A stretch of DNA of 62,214 nt from Hydnum rufescens UP504 (taxonomy: Eukaryota > Basidiomycota > Agaricomycetes > Cantharellales > Hydnaceae), in NCBI GenBank assembly GCA_014904985.1, contig MU129162.1:1-62214 (forward strand). Direction: 5' to 3'. This document shows, piece after piece, positions 47,954-59,800 of this stretch. The notes under the pieces are model-generated. The model searched no databases, had not been told where the DNA came from, and saw only the letters and a program-made list of their open reading frames with translations. A program made the translations under genes and the position numbers. Positions within the stretch are counted from its first letter, which is position 1. Each line of letters begins with the position of its first letter.

Positions 47954-50900
47954 ATGTCAAAACATGACCTCGAACCAGTAGCTTCAGGTTCCAAGCGCGT
48001 TCGGATTGAGTCATCGGACAACGACGATGAGATGGACAAGAACGTGCTTAATTACTACACAATACGGCGTCTTCCAATGAACAGTGAGCTTGACGTAGGG
48101 GACGCTGCTCTTCTTCTCTATTCCATCACTCGACACTCCTCTGGTCACATGAAGAGTTGGATTTGGATGACGCAGAGGCCCTCATCACGAGGATAAGCAT
48201 CTCCACACCACGTTGAACTCCTGCTGGGCCATTCAGAAATTTGCTGATGTCCGAAGGGTTACAAGTGGGTTCCCCCTTTTGGTGTCGTGTGTTGCCAGGC
48301 TTGTTTCCGGGCCCTCACCGATTGTATTTACATTTATTCTAACAGAGTTCCAAATGCCGATGTCTTCAGACATCCTTCAAGAATGGGAACCATTGCCCTC
48401 GCGTGACCGGGGCCGAGTCCGGTCAGTAACATGAGTATGATCAGCATTGTCTTTCCCCCTGATGTCTATTATTTAGCAACCCATAACGCGTGGAGTGCAC
48501 CATACATCGGTAGCTCTCATCGCGTATTGTGGGAAAAAATCATGGAGATAAAGACGCGACGATTAGGAGGTTGGGGTTGGTATTCTTACGTCCTCCCCGT
48601 TACTCAATCTTCTGGAACGGGAAAGTCAAGAATGATCGATGAGCTCTCAAAGGAACACCTTGTCATTCCGATAGTCCTTCGGGACTCTGATGGTATGTTC
48701 GCTCTCTGGTCAATAAATTAACTTACTCACTTATTCTTAGGATACCCCCCTCCTGACATTGCACCACGAGATTGGTTCTTGCAGGCGTCCACCCCAGAAC
48801 GCGCCCAAAAATGCGCGATCGCTTTCCTCATGGCCCTGTTTGAAACCACTAAGGAAATTATCGGTGGCATCGACGATCTGACCCCCTCCTCGTCAAGCAA
48901 AGAGGTACCGGCGACCATCAGTGCTAAATTCCGTTGGTTCATGGCTCATAACCAGACGTACTCCTCTACGGGAAATTTACGCCAGTCGTTCTATGAGAGG
49001 GTGGTGGAGATAGGGAAGGGGGTGAGTAATAAGCAATCCCCAGGAAGCATTTATTGATGAACACTAACATGCCACGAAGCTGGAACCAAATGTAAAGCTG
49101 GATTCGGGAGGCTCTACACCTCGTTACAAGAGCAAAGGCTAGTCCTCTGTGTATCTAGCTTTCTAATATGATAAAAATATTATCCTAGATCACGATTTGT
49201 CCGACTACGCCAACACCCTCATCGCAAGCCTACCTGAGGAGGAGAAAAATGATGATCCGGTATTCATTCTGGCGTTCGATGAAGCGCATGTCCTTACCCG
49301 CATAAGGCATCACAATGGAATGCCGTGGAGTTTTTACTCCGAACTTGGGCGCATTCTTCGATCACTCTCATGGGTTAAAGTCTTCTCCGTATTTTTGTCA
49401 ACCTCTAGCGGCATTTGTCGATTTCCCCCCCCCCCGGAGGATGCCCCATCGTCACGAATTCAGCAAAGAAAATTGCGCCAGAGTCCGCCCTTCACTGCCG
49501 TTGGCTTCGATCAACTGGCTATACCTATTAGGGAGGGTGAGATATCGATCGAAGATGCATCATCGGATGCTAGAATCGCGTTTCTTGGACGACCGCTGTG
49601 AGCCTTATTAAAGTGACATTGACTTCCGTGAAGGGCACACCCTAATGCAGGCCCCTCATTTAGGTTTGGATCGCGTTATCGTGAGGGCTCCGACACTATA
49701 AAGAGCACCATTGTTTCATTCGCCAGGGAGAAACTAGTCGGTTCCAAGGATGTACTGGATTGGCAATCGAAATTGGCGTGCTTGGCCATGCGAATTCCTG
49801 TTCAGTTTGACTCTAAATCTGACCTTGGGGCCGAAACTTCAGCCGCTTTGGTGGAACGTCACATGCGTATTTGTTTGGATGTCGATCCCAACTCCTCAGT
49901 TATGACGACTGTTTCCCCCTCCGAGCCTCTTCTTGCCGAGGCCGCCCGCGCTACGATGTCGCTTTGCCCAGGATTCTCCGCCGTCGACGCACTGGTGTCA
50001 CACCTGAATGATTCCGGCCCAGACAAAGGCAATCGCGGCTCACTTCTCGCGATGCTTCTCTTGATCCTTGCATACGATAATGCCGCGAAAAAAAAAACAA
50101 TCGAAGTCGAGTGGTCAGCCTAATCGATTTTCTCAAGGCTCTTATCCCTGCCGCTTCGATTCACGACGTCTTGGGCAGTCGGCCCTATTATCAGCGCGCT
50201 GAGAGTGATGATGTCGCCCTGGAAGATTCATTCTCTGAAGCATGTATTTGGTTCAAGTCATTTCGTCAAAGTACATGAGAACGGCGTACTCACTCGGAAG
50301 TACCTTTGGGGCTAATCGCTCGAGGTGCCGCTGTTATATGCGTGGACAACCAAATGGGAATCGATCTCGTTATACCGTTTATTGCTGGCGATCATAAGCT
50401 AACAGAAGAGAACGTTGGGGTTATTCTCATCCAAGTCAAAAATGACCAGAACTTCAACGAGAAGCCATTGGATAAACTCTACGGAGGGATGGACCCCGTA
50501 TATCTGGGTATCCTGCCTACAGAGAGCAATATTGCAGTCATTCGCATGGTGTTTGCGTTGGCGTCTAGGGATCCTGCGGTGGTCGTTCGGCAGCGCGAAC
50601 GTCGAACTACGAGACGAAAAGCATCTAATTTCACATCGTACGACATTTGGCTTGCCAAGGCTTCCTCACAGACCTTCGGCCCTATCGAGATCGAGGAAGA
50701 GGACCAGTACACCTTAGCGCTCCGCTTGACAAAAACCTTTCCGCATGTCTACCACGACGAGGCGATCCAAGACACCTTGCGCAGTATGAATCCAGGCAGC
50801 GCGACTGATAAAGCCCATTGGCAGTACATTGACTATGACGGCACTCTTGGTATGTTCAGTCTCCAATAGACTGTATTGCAACTGATGGCCCAAAGATACA

Positions 50901-50990
50901 GTCCCAGACAAGGCACCGAAAGCCTCACGCAAAGGCAAGGGCAAAAGCCAAAGCTAAGGGCAAAGCAAAGGCGGGGGGGTGATGACATAA
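47954..50990 (+). pseudogene. Crinkler-type NTPase-nuclease, copy B
   Basis: Near-identical to copy A over its whole length, introns included. It has the same Walker A (QSSGTGKSR), Walker B (FILAFDEAH), LGRPL and MGIDLVIP/ILIQVKN blocks and basic tail. It keeps the lesions of A (extra C and TAA near 48427-48429, the 10-A run offset at 50088-50097) and adds its own: loss of one A at about 48186 (CATCACGAGG for CATCAACGAGG), an extra G in GGGGCCGAGTCC, and a lost G at about 50310. Many substitutions are shared with C and not A (for example Ile for Phe in KRVRIESS), so B is closer to C. Its promoter keeps only half the palindrome. Confidence 0.8.
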
Positions 50991-51403
50991 TGGGCCAAAG
51001 CTTCTGAATATGTACGCTTTGTTGAACTTAAACATTTTGTTATATAGCAGGTAGCCATTTTTCCTTAGTTCCACCAGGGCTAAACCTGAGTCTGTTCAGA
51101 CCGTTCAATCGACCCACTTGGGATTGAGGTGGGGCGTTGAACGCGGACCATGGCCTCGCAAAGATATACTATATTTTGAGTACAAAGCAGGTAAGATAGA
51201 TATTGGTCCCAAAAGCGTGACCATACAAAGGATTGGTCCAATAGTATAGAAACCAGTCCTATGCGTGCTTCCCTTTCTTCTTCACGAGTTTGTAAGCCCA
51301 TTCCGCTTGGACAGGTTTGGGTTGGGTTTTGGCGACTGAAATTTGAGACGATGAGCTCGGGATTGAGTGTCAGGCGATCATGAATCAAGGTCAACTGTAC
51401 CTT

Positions 51404-52596
51404 GGCAGCAGCAGCATCGATCTCTGGCCGATATTGTCGAGTCAAGGAGATACTTGGTCTGCTTATCCCTCTAAAGTCGCCTTCTTGTTTTAAGTATTTT
51501 CTACTTCCATAGGGTGAGCAACGGAGCGCACTCCGGGTTTGGATGAACAAGGTTGTGGATATTCGTGAAGGAATGATGCGGGTGGAGCAGATGGCGAACT
51601 CCCGATTGAAACGGTGTCATCTTACTGGACAACATGACTCGCGTTAGAACTGAAGTGTTACTCATGATGTAGGAATGCATTGTCTAAGTGGATCGAGGTG
51701 TATGTACGGCATGGAGATAACCTGGCTTTGATGCAGAGCTTCCAGGATGTAAAGTGTGAAGGTCTCTACCACTACTTACCACCCTTCCATCCCAGTTGAT
51801 TCTGACACATTCGCTGTTACACTTTGGTGCAGATTTGCTTCGCAAATTGCTCCTTTACTGGCATCAGGTGACCCGGACGTCCATCCATCGCCGTGAGACT
51901 ACGGCGAAGGGAAGAAGAGATGAGGCAAGCCATTAGCGCAGCCGCATGGCAGCGTTGGCGAGATCGATTCCTGGAGGGAGTTTGTGAGGTGTGGTATGTC
52001 GACGAGGTCGCTGTTCTCAACCTTCACTATTTCTGACTGTATGCGGCCCTCCGAACGTAGGAGCTTGACGTCCATAGACAATTACAAGCGAACCTGCTCT
52101 TCCGAACATCCCACTTGTGGGAAGATCGGACCTATGTATGTCCTCGTGCAATTATCAGTTCCATATCTGGTATTGAATACCCCTTTCAAAGTCTATCCCC
52201 GCTGTGCGATTGTACGCAAAGCGAACGAAAATCAAGACCTACAAAAATGGTTAGAAGCACTTCCCCGAGCCCGACTAGAGAGAAAAGGACGGGAGAGGGA
52301 AAAACAGAGCGTTTTGAGTCCGTGCATTCATTCCCAGAGAAGTTCTGAGCTGCTCCCGCTAACACGCATGTGCCAGAACGAGCATTCGGTCGATGGTTTG
52401 CGGCCTATCGAGCCAAGATGACTTTGAAAGCAGTGGCGTGGTTGAATGAAACCATCATGCCTTTATTGTTGTATTGTTGACGATGAACCTTTTGGTGGGT
52501 CTTCCTAGCCGCGCCCGGTATCTTCGTTTACCCACGTCAACGCCATCGACACGGACCACGTTGACGCCGCATCCCTTCACCGCCCGAGCACTTCCA
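51404..52596 (+). pseudogene. SFI1 3' gene fragment, copy in unit B
   Basis: Copy of 39112-40312 with introns. It carries a 2-bp loss at CCGTGAGACTACGG (source CCGTGAGAGACTACGG), a lost C in GACCTACAAAAATGG and several substitutions, so it cannot encode Sfi1 repeats in frame. It has no start or promoter of its own, being only a passenger in the tandem unit. Confidence 0.9.
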
Positions 52597-53298
52597 GACT
52601 CCTACCCAGTCCTTATGGTTTGTTTACGTTTTGTTGTTGGTGGGCGGACTGAGTAGTGTTGCCGCGACTCGGGCTTGAAGTCGGCTCGAGCCGCGAGCTG
52701 AGCCGATAACAAGCCGAGGCCAAGTCAGCGAAAGTCGAGCCGAGCTGTCAAATTAACCCCACCAAGCCGAGCTGAAGCAGTCGACTCGAGTAGATCGAGT
52801 AGACTCGAGTCGACAAGAACACAATGAGTATTTCACAAAATATGAATGTATTTCTCAGTTTCCTGGGGTTCCACCAGTTCTACGTGTGTAAATAAAGTAC
52901 AGTGAGGACGCTACTTTGAGTTGAGCCTAATAATTCAATGGGGTACAAGTATCCCCAAAGTTGATTTCCGAAAATTTGAAAGATCAACTCTACATCTATC
53001 TCCATGATGAAGTGTACTGCTGAAAATCCACAACACGCCTCCCTCCAAGTGAGCAAAATCCCTGCTCCTGTCATACGGATGTTGTTGTAGGCGGTTATCG
53101 GCTACGGCGGATTAGTGTCACGTGCCTGTTTGTGGGCGGTCCTTTACCCCTTGCCGCTCTTCTGGCCCGCTCTAGGGCCAACGCCTTTTATTATATATAG
53201 CATAGGTACTACAGTTAGTTTCTCACTGGTTTGTACCTCTGCATCCTTGATCTATTGCATGGAGGTTCTTTATCACACCAACGGAAAAAGAGGAGATT
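52597..53298. mobile_element. Spacer with LTR-like sequence, unit B
   Basis: Not present at the source locus. Three parts: a GAGCCGAGCTG/CTCGAGTCGA-rich segment (52660-52815) full of short inverted steps; a middle AT-rich part; and a promoter-like end with TGTCACGTGCCTG (53115 on), GGGCCAACGCC, TTATTATATATAG and CTGCATCCTTG. The end resembles the U3/R part of an LTR, but clear TG...CA ends and target duplications were not found. The same spacer recurs at 61530-62214. Confidence 0.45.
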
Positions 53299-53756
53299 CA
53301 TCGATTCCTCAGTGCGGCAAATGCTTCTGGGCGACGGCTGAGTGATAACGGTGGGATCATTACCCAAGAGTCGCAGGTGAGTATTCGGAACATCAGACTA
53401 CAGTAATCATTCCGCTGATCGTATGGGGTGTCAATTTCTAAACAGCAGTGTCACTAGGCTTCCTTGATTTAGTGTTTTGTTGTTGTCACATTTACCGAAG
53501 CGTAAGATAGTGCCAGCATTGTATATCAGAATTCAGGTCATCAATAGCTTGTTCCCACATCCGTGATATTTCCCGCCTCTCCAATATTTACTGCGAGTAC
53601 TGAACCAGAACATTGTAATGAGGCGCAATGTCCATGCAAGTTGTTTGGTGTGGCAGTCCAATGATAAGCGACGTATTCAGCAGCGGGCTTGGCGTCTGGT
53701 TATTAATAATCATAATCCCCTTTTCCTAAGTTACCTTTAATCCCTCTGACCACTTA
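53299..53756 (+). repeat. Copy of the hydrolase 3' end segment, unit C
   Basis: Corresponds to 43434-43900 with several one-base losses. It ends at CCACTTA, exactly where the 2.75-kb insertion starts. Confidence 0.9.
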
Positions 53757-53784
53757 CAAGTAAAGGCTGTCACCTGTGCATGCC

Positions 53785-54168
53785 AGCTTGTACTCTTGCT
53801 TTAGGTGGCTGCTTTGTCCATACATGGCTGGTACTCTTGCCTTAGGTGGCTGCTTTGTCCATACATGGCTGGTACTCTTGCCTTAGGTGGCTGCTTTGTC
53901 CATACATGGCTGGTACTCTTGCCTTAGGTGGCTGCTTTGTCCATACATGACTTGTACTCCTGCCTTAGCTGGCTGCTTTGTCCATACATGGCTTGTACTC
54001 TTGCCTTAGGGCCTGTTTGGATACCCCAGAAACATTTCAAAGCAACACATTTCTCAATATAAAAATGGCAAAATGACCCAAAATGTTTTGCCATTTTTAT
54101 ATTGAGAAATGCATTTCTTTGAAATGTTTCTGGGGTATCCAAACAGGCCCTTAGGTGGCTGCTGTGAG
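53785..54168 (+). repeat. 41-bp minisatellite, about six units, split by a MITE
   Basis: Unit GGCTGGTACTCTTGCC followed by TTAGGTGGCTGCTTTGTCC and ATACAT, repeated in tandem at 53785-54008 with a few substitutions. The last unit is interrupted after CTTGCCTTA by the MITE and resumes with TTAGGTGGCTGCTGTGAG at 54151. Confidence 0.9.
54009..54150. mobile_element. PIF/Harbinger-type MITE, 142 bp, complete
   Basis: Starts GGGCCTGTTTGGATACCCC and ends with its inverse complement GGGGTATCCAAACAGGCCC. The arms (about 65 bp) pair almost perfectly around a short centre near 54075. Flanked by TTA on both sides (54006-54008 and 54151-54153), the target duplication of PIF/Harbinger elements. Non-autonomous; no coding capacity. 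Confidence 0.93.
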
Positions 54169-54208
54169 CCTATGGTGCCAGCTTTGAGCCTGCATTGTTA
54201 GTATGAGA

Positions 54209-54296
54209 GGATTGGATCAATCTTGTTTTTATTACATAATCCACATGATGTATATAGCTGGGAATTCCTGATCTCCTATCAAGTTTTTCTTGTGCC
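54209..54296 (+). repeat. LTR-like direct repeat 1
   Basis: GGATTGGATCAATCT, then CACATGATGTATATAGCTGG and CCTGATCTCCTATCAAG. It matches 54808-54898 in the same order with substitutions. The TATATAG box and spacing resemble the U3/R region of a Copia-like LTR. Confidence 0.5.
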
Positions 54297-54807
54297 AAGG
54301 CTGTGGGCCCCAATTAAGCTCTGTGATACCTGGAGATTAACCCACAGTGAAGTGGTGTTCCTGTCTCCCTGGCTCTAATGTCCCCATGCTGCATGCACCA
54401 CCCTCCTTCTGTCCATGAATTCCACCATGTGTGTGATTCATCACATGACCCAAACAATCATTATTAACCCCATGACACGTTCTGGAAAGTATAATCCTGT
54501 ATTGACTTGAAAGCTATAACCTGCAACCATGGCCCCCTGTGGCTAACCTGCAACCTGAACTGAAACCATACCTGTACCTGAAAAGTACCTGGAACTGTAT
54601 GGTGGCTGACCTGCACCCATAACCCAACCCATGATGTAACCGTAACCATGATGCTGTTACACCCCATCTTCACCTAATCCATGCACACTCACATTATCTT
54701 GTACTGTTAGTAAGATATCCTTATGTAAACAACCCACCTCTTTTTTTTTCATGTTGTTCCTGTGGACTTTTTTTTCTATTCTTGATTGAGACCTTCCTCT
54801 GCTGTTG

Positions 54808-54898
54808 GGATTGGATCAGTCTCATCTTGATTATGTAATCACATGATGTACAGTATATAGCTAGGAAACCCCTGACCCCCTATTAAGTTTTCTCTCAC
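54808..54898 (+). repeat. LTR-like direct repeat 2
   Basis: GGATTGGATCAGTCT, CACATGATGTACAGTATATA and CCTGACCCCCTATTAAG; preceded by TGTTG, a common LTR start. About 600 bp after repeat 1, too close to enclose a full retroelement, so these are remnants or nested solo fragments. Confidence 0.5.
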
Positions 54899-55141
54899 TA
54901 ACAGCCATAAGTCTGTATGCCTGCATTTAAATGTATAATCTGTATTTTCATGAGATAACCACATTGATTATGCCAAATTGAAATGCATTTCATCAAGGTA
55001 TTTTAAATGGAAATTCATATTAGAATAGCATTTGGGACTCTGGGGCCAATACACTTGTTTCTGAGGATGTCAAAATTCAGATGTGGAATCAAGACAATGC
55101 TCCCATATGCACTCTACAGAATATGCCCATATTCTCATCAG

Positions 55142-56134
55142 TGCCCCCCTTTGCTAATACACCCTCCCTTGCTGGTAACACCCCCCCTCCCTTGCTGGTA
55201 ATACCCCCCCCTTATTGGTAACACTCCCCCTTCCCTTCCTGGTAATACCCCCCCTATTGGTAACACTCCCCCTTCCCTTCCTGGTAATACCTCCCCCACC
55301 CTTATTGGTACCACCCCTTCCCTTATTGGTACCACCCCCATCCCTTCCTGGTAACACCCCTCCCTTCCTGGTAACACCCCCCCTTCCCTTCCTGGTAATA
55401 CCCCCCCCCCCCTATTGGCAACACTCCCCCTTCCCTTCCTGGTAATACCCCCCCCCCCTATTGGTAACACCCCCCCTTCCCTTCCTGGTAATACCTCTCC
55501 CACCTTATTGGTACCACCTTCCTTCCCTTATTGGTACCACCCCCTTCCCTTTCTGGTAACACCCCCCTCCCTTCCTGGCAACACCCCCCCTTCCCTTTCT
55601 GGTAACACCCCCCTCCCTTCCTGGCAACACCCCCCCCTTCCCTTCCTGGTAATACCCCCCCCCTTCCCTTCCTGGTAATACCCCCCCCCTATTGGCAACA
55701 CTCCCCCTTCCCTTCCTGGGAATACCTCCCCCCCCCTGCTGGCAACAACCCCCCCTTGTTGGTAACACCCCCCCTCCCTTCCTGGTAATACCCCCCCTTG
55801 TTGGTAACACCCCCCCTCCCTTCCTGGTAATACCCCCCCTTGTTGGTAACACCCCCCCTCCCTTCCTGGTAATACCCCCCTTGTTGGCAACACCCCCCTC
55901 CCTTCCTGGTAATACCCCCCTTGTTGGTAACACCCCCTCCCTTCCTGGTAATACCCCCCCTTGTTGGCAACACCCCCCTCCCTTCCTGGTAACACCTCCC
56001 CTTGTTGGTAACACTCCCTTCCTGGTAACACCTCCCCTCCCTTCCTGGTAATACCCCCCCTTCCTGGTAATACCCCCCCTTCCTGGTAATACCCCCCCTT
56101 CCTGGTAATACCCCCCCCTCTGGAGTTACAACCT
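55142..56134 (-). repeat. C-rich minisatellite (G-rich on the minus strand)
   Basis: About 1 kb of roughly 20-25-bp units of the form CCCTTCCTGGTAATACCCCC, alternating with CTATTGGTAACACTCCCCC and CTTGTTGGTAACACCCCCC variants. Runs of 5-12 C recur every 10-25 bp, so the minus strand has many G-runs able to form quadruplexes. The long open frames across it on both strands are by-products of the repeat. Confidence 0.95.
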
Positions 56135-56505
56135 CCCCTAACAAACCCCCTTGGAATTAGACCCACCCCTCTGAAGGTAATAATCCCTCCCCCCATTTAA
56201 CAACCCCCCGGGCAAGTGGATTGATTGTGCTCCCTCGGTATCACTTAGAAGTGCCAGTACATAGGATTCTAATTACCAAGTAAGTGTGTAGTCTCCTTAG
56301 TCTTATTGTTCAAGGTGGATTGCTGCTGTAATGGCATTGGGTGGTCCATGTTCAAACCTGAGTGGGGGTGTTTGTTTTTGGCACTTGGCTCTCATCACAT
56401 GGGATCTGCCGGCTCACTGCCCAGTTCAAACTCCGCAGATGAGCTAAGCAAAATTGAAACTCCGAAGATGAGGTAATCCTCGACCTAACTCCCTTCTGTT
56501 ATAGA

Positions 56506-56655
56506 TCATCCATCCCTCTGGTAGGGTGATGGTCTACTTCCTACAGGAGAGTTCTCGTGTTTGCTTTTGTCGTGGCCCACGGGGGTCACTTCCTCGCCGA
56601 AGGTGAGGGTGTGTAAGTCGGTAAATACAGTATTTGGCTCAGAAGTAGATTATTA
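56506..56655 (+). repeat. Copy of the 43901-44051 upstream segment, unit C
   Basis: Resumes the tandem unit after the insertion with TCATCCATCCCTCTGG and leads into the palindrome before copy C. Confidence 0.88.
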
Positions 56656-56780
56656 GTTATATTTTAAAGTCAATTGAGAAGTCCGGGCGAATTTGAAGAA
56701 GATAATCATTCCTTTTTGGGAATGTTCGATTATCTTCTTCAAATTCGCTCAGGACTTCTCAATTAACATCAAAATATAAC
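56656..56780. repeat. Foldback palindrome before copy C
   Basis: Full-length second example of the 126-bp foldback seen at 44052-44177, with one C lost in the left arm (GTCCGGGCG). Its conservation in front of copies A and C places it in the ancestral unit. Confidence 0.85.
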
Positions 56781-56879
56781 CTTCAGCCAGCGTTGAGTTG
56801 CGGCGCCAAATTCCGATTTTTGCTTCCGGACGTGGCCCAAAGTCCTCAACTGCCACACAACTGTATCACTCTGATTACC

Positions 56880-59800
56880 ATGTCAAAACATGACCTCGAA
56901 CCAGTAGCTTCAGGTTCCAAGCGCGTTCGGATTGAGTCATCGGACAACGACGATGAGATGGACAAGAACGTGCTTAATTACTACACAATACGGCGTCTTC
57001 CAATGAACAGTGAGCTTGACGTAGGGGACGCTGCTCTTCTTCTCTATTTCCATCACTCGACACTCCTCTGGTCACATGAAGAGGTTGGATTTGGATGACG
57101 CAGAGGCCCTCATCAACGAGGATAAGCATCTCCACACCACGTTGAACTCCTGCTGGGCCATTCAGAAATTTGCTGATGTCCGAAGGGTTACAAGTGGGTT
57201 CCCCTTTTGGTGTTGTGTGTTGCCAGGCTTGTTTCCGGGCCCTCACCGATTGTATTTACATTTATTCTAACAGAGTTCCAAATGCCGATGTCTTCAGACA
57301 TCCTTCAAGAATGGGAACCATTGCCTCGCGTGACCGGGGCCAGTCCGGTCAGCAACATGAGTATGATCAGCATTGTCTTTCCCCTGATGTCTATTATTTA
57401 GCAACCCATAACGCGTGGAGTGCACCATACATCGGTAGCTCTCATCGCGTATTGTGGGAAAAAATCATGGAGATAAAGACGCGACGATTAGGAGGTTGGG
57501 GTTGGTATTCTTACGTCCTCCCGTTACTCAATCTTCTGGAACGGGAAAGTCAAGAATGATCGATGAGCTCTCAAAGGAACACCTTGTCATTCCGATAGTC
57601 CTTCGGGACTCTGATGGTATGTTCGCTCTCTGGTCAATAGATTAACTTACTCACTTATTCTTAGGATACCCCCCTCCTGACATTGCACCACGAGATTGGT
57701 TCTTGCAGGCGTCCACCCCAGAACGCGCCCAAAAATGCGCGATCGCTTTCCTCATGGCCCTGTTTGAAACCACTAAGGAAATTATCGGTGGCATCGACGA
57801 TCTGACCCCTCCTCGTCAAGCAAAGAGGTACCGGCGACCATCAGTGCTAAATTCCGTTGGTTCATGGCTCATAACCAGACGTACTCCTCTACGGGAAATT
57901 TACGCCAGTCGTTCTATGAGAGGGTGGTGGAGATAGGGAAGGGGGTGAGTAATAAGCAATCCCAGGAAGCATTTATTGATGAACACTAACATGCCACGAA
58001 GCTGGAACCAATGTAAAGCTGGATTCGGGAGGCTCTACACCTCGTTACAAGAGCAAAGGCTAGTCCTCTGTGTATCTAGCTTTCTAATATGATAAAAATA
58101 TTATCCTAGATCACGATTTGTCCGACTACGCAACGCCCTGATCGCAAGCCTACCTCAGGAGGAGAAAATGATGATCCGGTATTCATTCTGGCGTTCGATG
58201 AAGCGCATGTCCTTACCCGCGTAAGGCATCACAATGGAATGCCGTGGAGTTTTTACTCCGAACTTGGGCGCATTCTTCGATCACTCTCATGGGTTAAGTC
58301 TTCTCCGTATTTTTGTCAACCTCTAGCGGCATTTGTCGATTTCCCCCCCCCCGGAGGATGCCCATCGTCACGAATTCAGCAAAGAAAATTGCGCCAGAGT
58401 CCGCCTTCACTGCCGTTGGCTTCGATCAACTGGCTATACTATTAGGGAGGGTGAGATATCGATCGAAGATGCATCATCGGATGCTAGAATCGCGTTTCTT
58501 GGACGACCGCTGTGAGCCTTATTAAAGTGACATTGACTTCCGTGAAGGGCACACCCTAATGCAGGCCCCTCATTTAGGTTTGGATCGCGTTATCGTGAGG
58601 GCTCCGACACTATAAAGAGCACCATTGTTTCATTCGCCAGGGAGAAACTAGTCGGTTCCAAGGATGTACTGGATTGGCAATCGAAATTGGCGTGCTTGGC
58701 CATGCGAATTCCTGTTCAGTTTGACTCTAAATCTGACCTTGGGGCCGAAACTTCAGCCGCTTTGGTGGAACGTCACATGCGTATTTGTTTGGATGTCGAT
58801 CCAACTCCTCAGTTATGACGACTGTTTCCCCCTCCGAGCCTCTTCTTGCCGAGGCCGCCCGCGCTACGATGTCGCTTTGCCCAGGATTCTCCGCGCGCCG
58901 ACGCACTGGTGTCACACCTGAATGATTCCGGCCCAGACAAAGGCAATCGCGGCGAACTTCTCGCGATGCTTCTCTTGATCTTGCATACGATAATGCCGCG
59001 AAAAAAAAAACAATCGAAGTCGAGTGGTCAGCCTAATCGATTTTCTCAAGGCTCTTATCCCTGCCGCTTCGATTCACGACGTCTTGGGCAGTCGGCCTAT
59101 TATCAGCGCGCTGAGAGTGATGATGTCGCCCTGGAAGATTCATTCTCTGAAGCACGTATTTGGTTCAGTCATTTCGTCAAAGTACATGAGAACGGCGTAC
59201 TCACTCGGAAGTACCTTTGGGGGCTAATCGCTCGAGGTGCCGCTGTTATATGCGTGGACAACCAAATGGGAATCGATCTCGTTATACCGTTTATTGCTGG
59301 CGATCATAAGCTAACAGAAGAGAACGTTGGGGTTATTCTCATCCAAGTCAAAAATGACCAGAACTTCAACGAGAAGCCATTGGATAAACTCTACGGAGGG
59401 ATGGACCCACGTATATCTGGGTATCCTGCCTACAGAGAGCAATATTGCAGTCATTCGCATGGTGTTTGCGTTGGCGTCTAGGGATCCTGCGGTGGTCGTT
59501 CGGCAGCGCGAACGTCGAACTACGAGACGAAAAGCATCTAATTTCACATCGTACGACATTTGGCTTGCCAAGGCTTCCTCACAGACCTTCGGCCCTATCA
59601 AGATCGAGGAAGAGGACCAGTACACCTTAGCGCTCCGCTTGACAAAAACCTTTCCGCATGTCTACCACGACGAAGGCGATCCAAGACACCTTGCGCAGTA
59701 TGAATCCAGGCAGCGCGACTGATAAAGCCATTGGCAGTACATTGACTATGACGGCACTCTTGGTATGTTCAGTCTCCAATAGACTGTATTGCAACTGATG

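Larger units (their letters stand above)
53757..56505. mobile_element. 2.75-kb insertion in unit C
   Basis: Copy A reads CCACTTATCATCCATCC without a break (43894-43910). In unit C the same bases are split after CCACTTA, and TCATCCATCC resumes at 56506. The insertion thus sits precisely between an A and a T with no evident target duplication. Contents: a 41-bp minisatellite, a MITE, two LTR-like direct repeats and a C-rich minisatellite; no coding frame of a transposase was found. Composition differs from the surroundings. Confidence 0.75.

Noticed and set aside
53115..53298. Complete solo LTR
   Set aside because: The TATA-like core fits, but no matching TG...CA ends with a flanking target duplication could be defined.
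55142..56134. CRISPR array
   Set aside because: Repeat units are contiguous, low complexity and variable without unique spacers, and the genome is eukaryotic.
55138..56196. Long open frames on both strands across the C-rich minisatellite
   Set aside because: They arise because the repeat unit lacks stops in several frames; the translations are pure repeats and differ only by run length.
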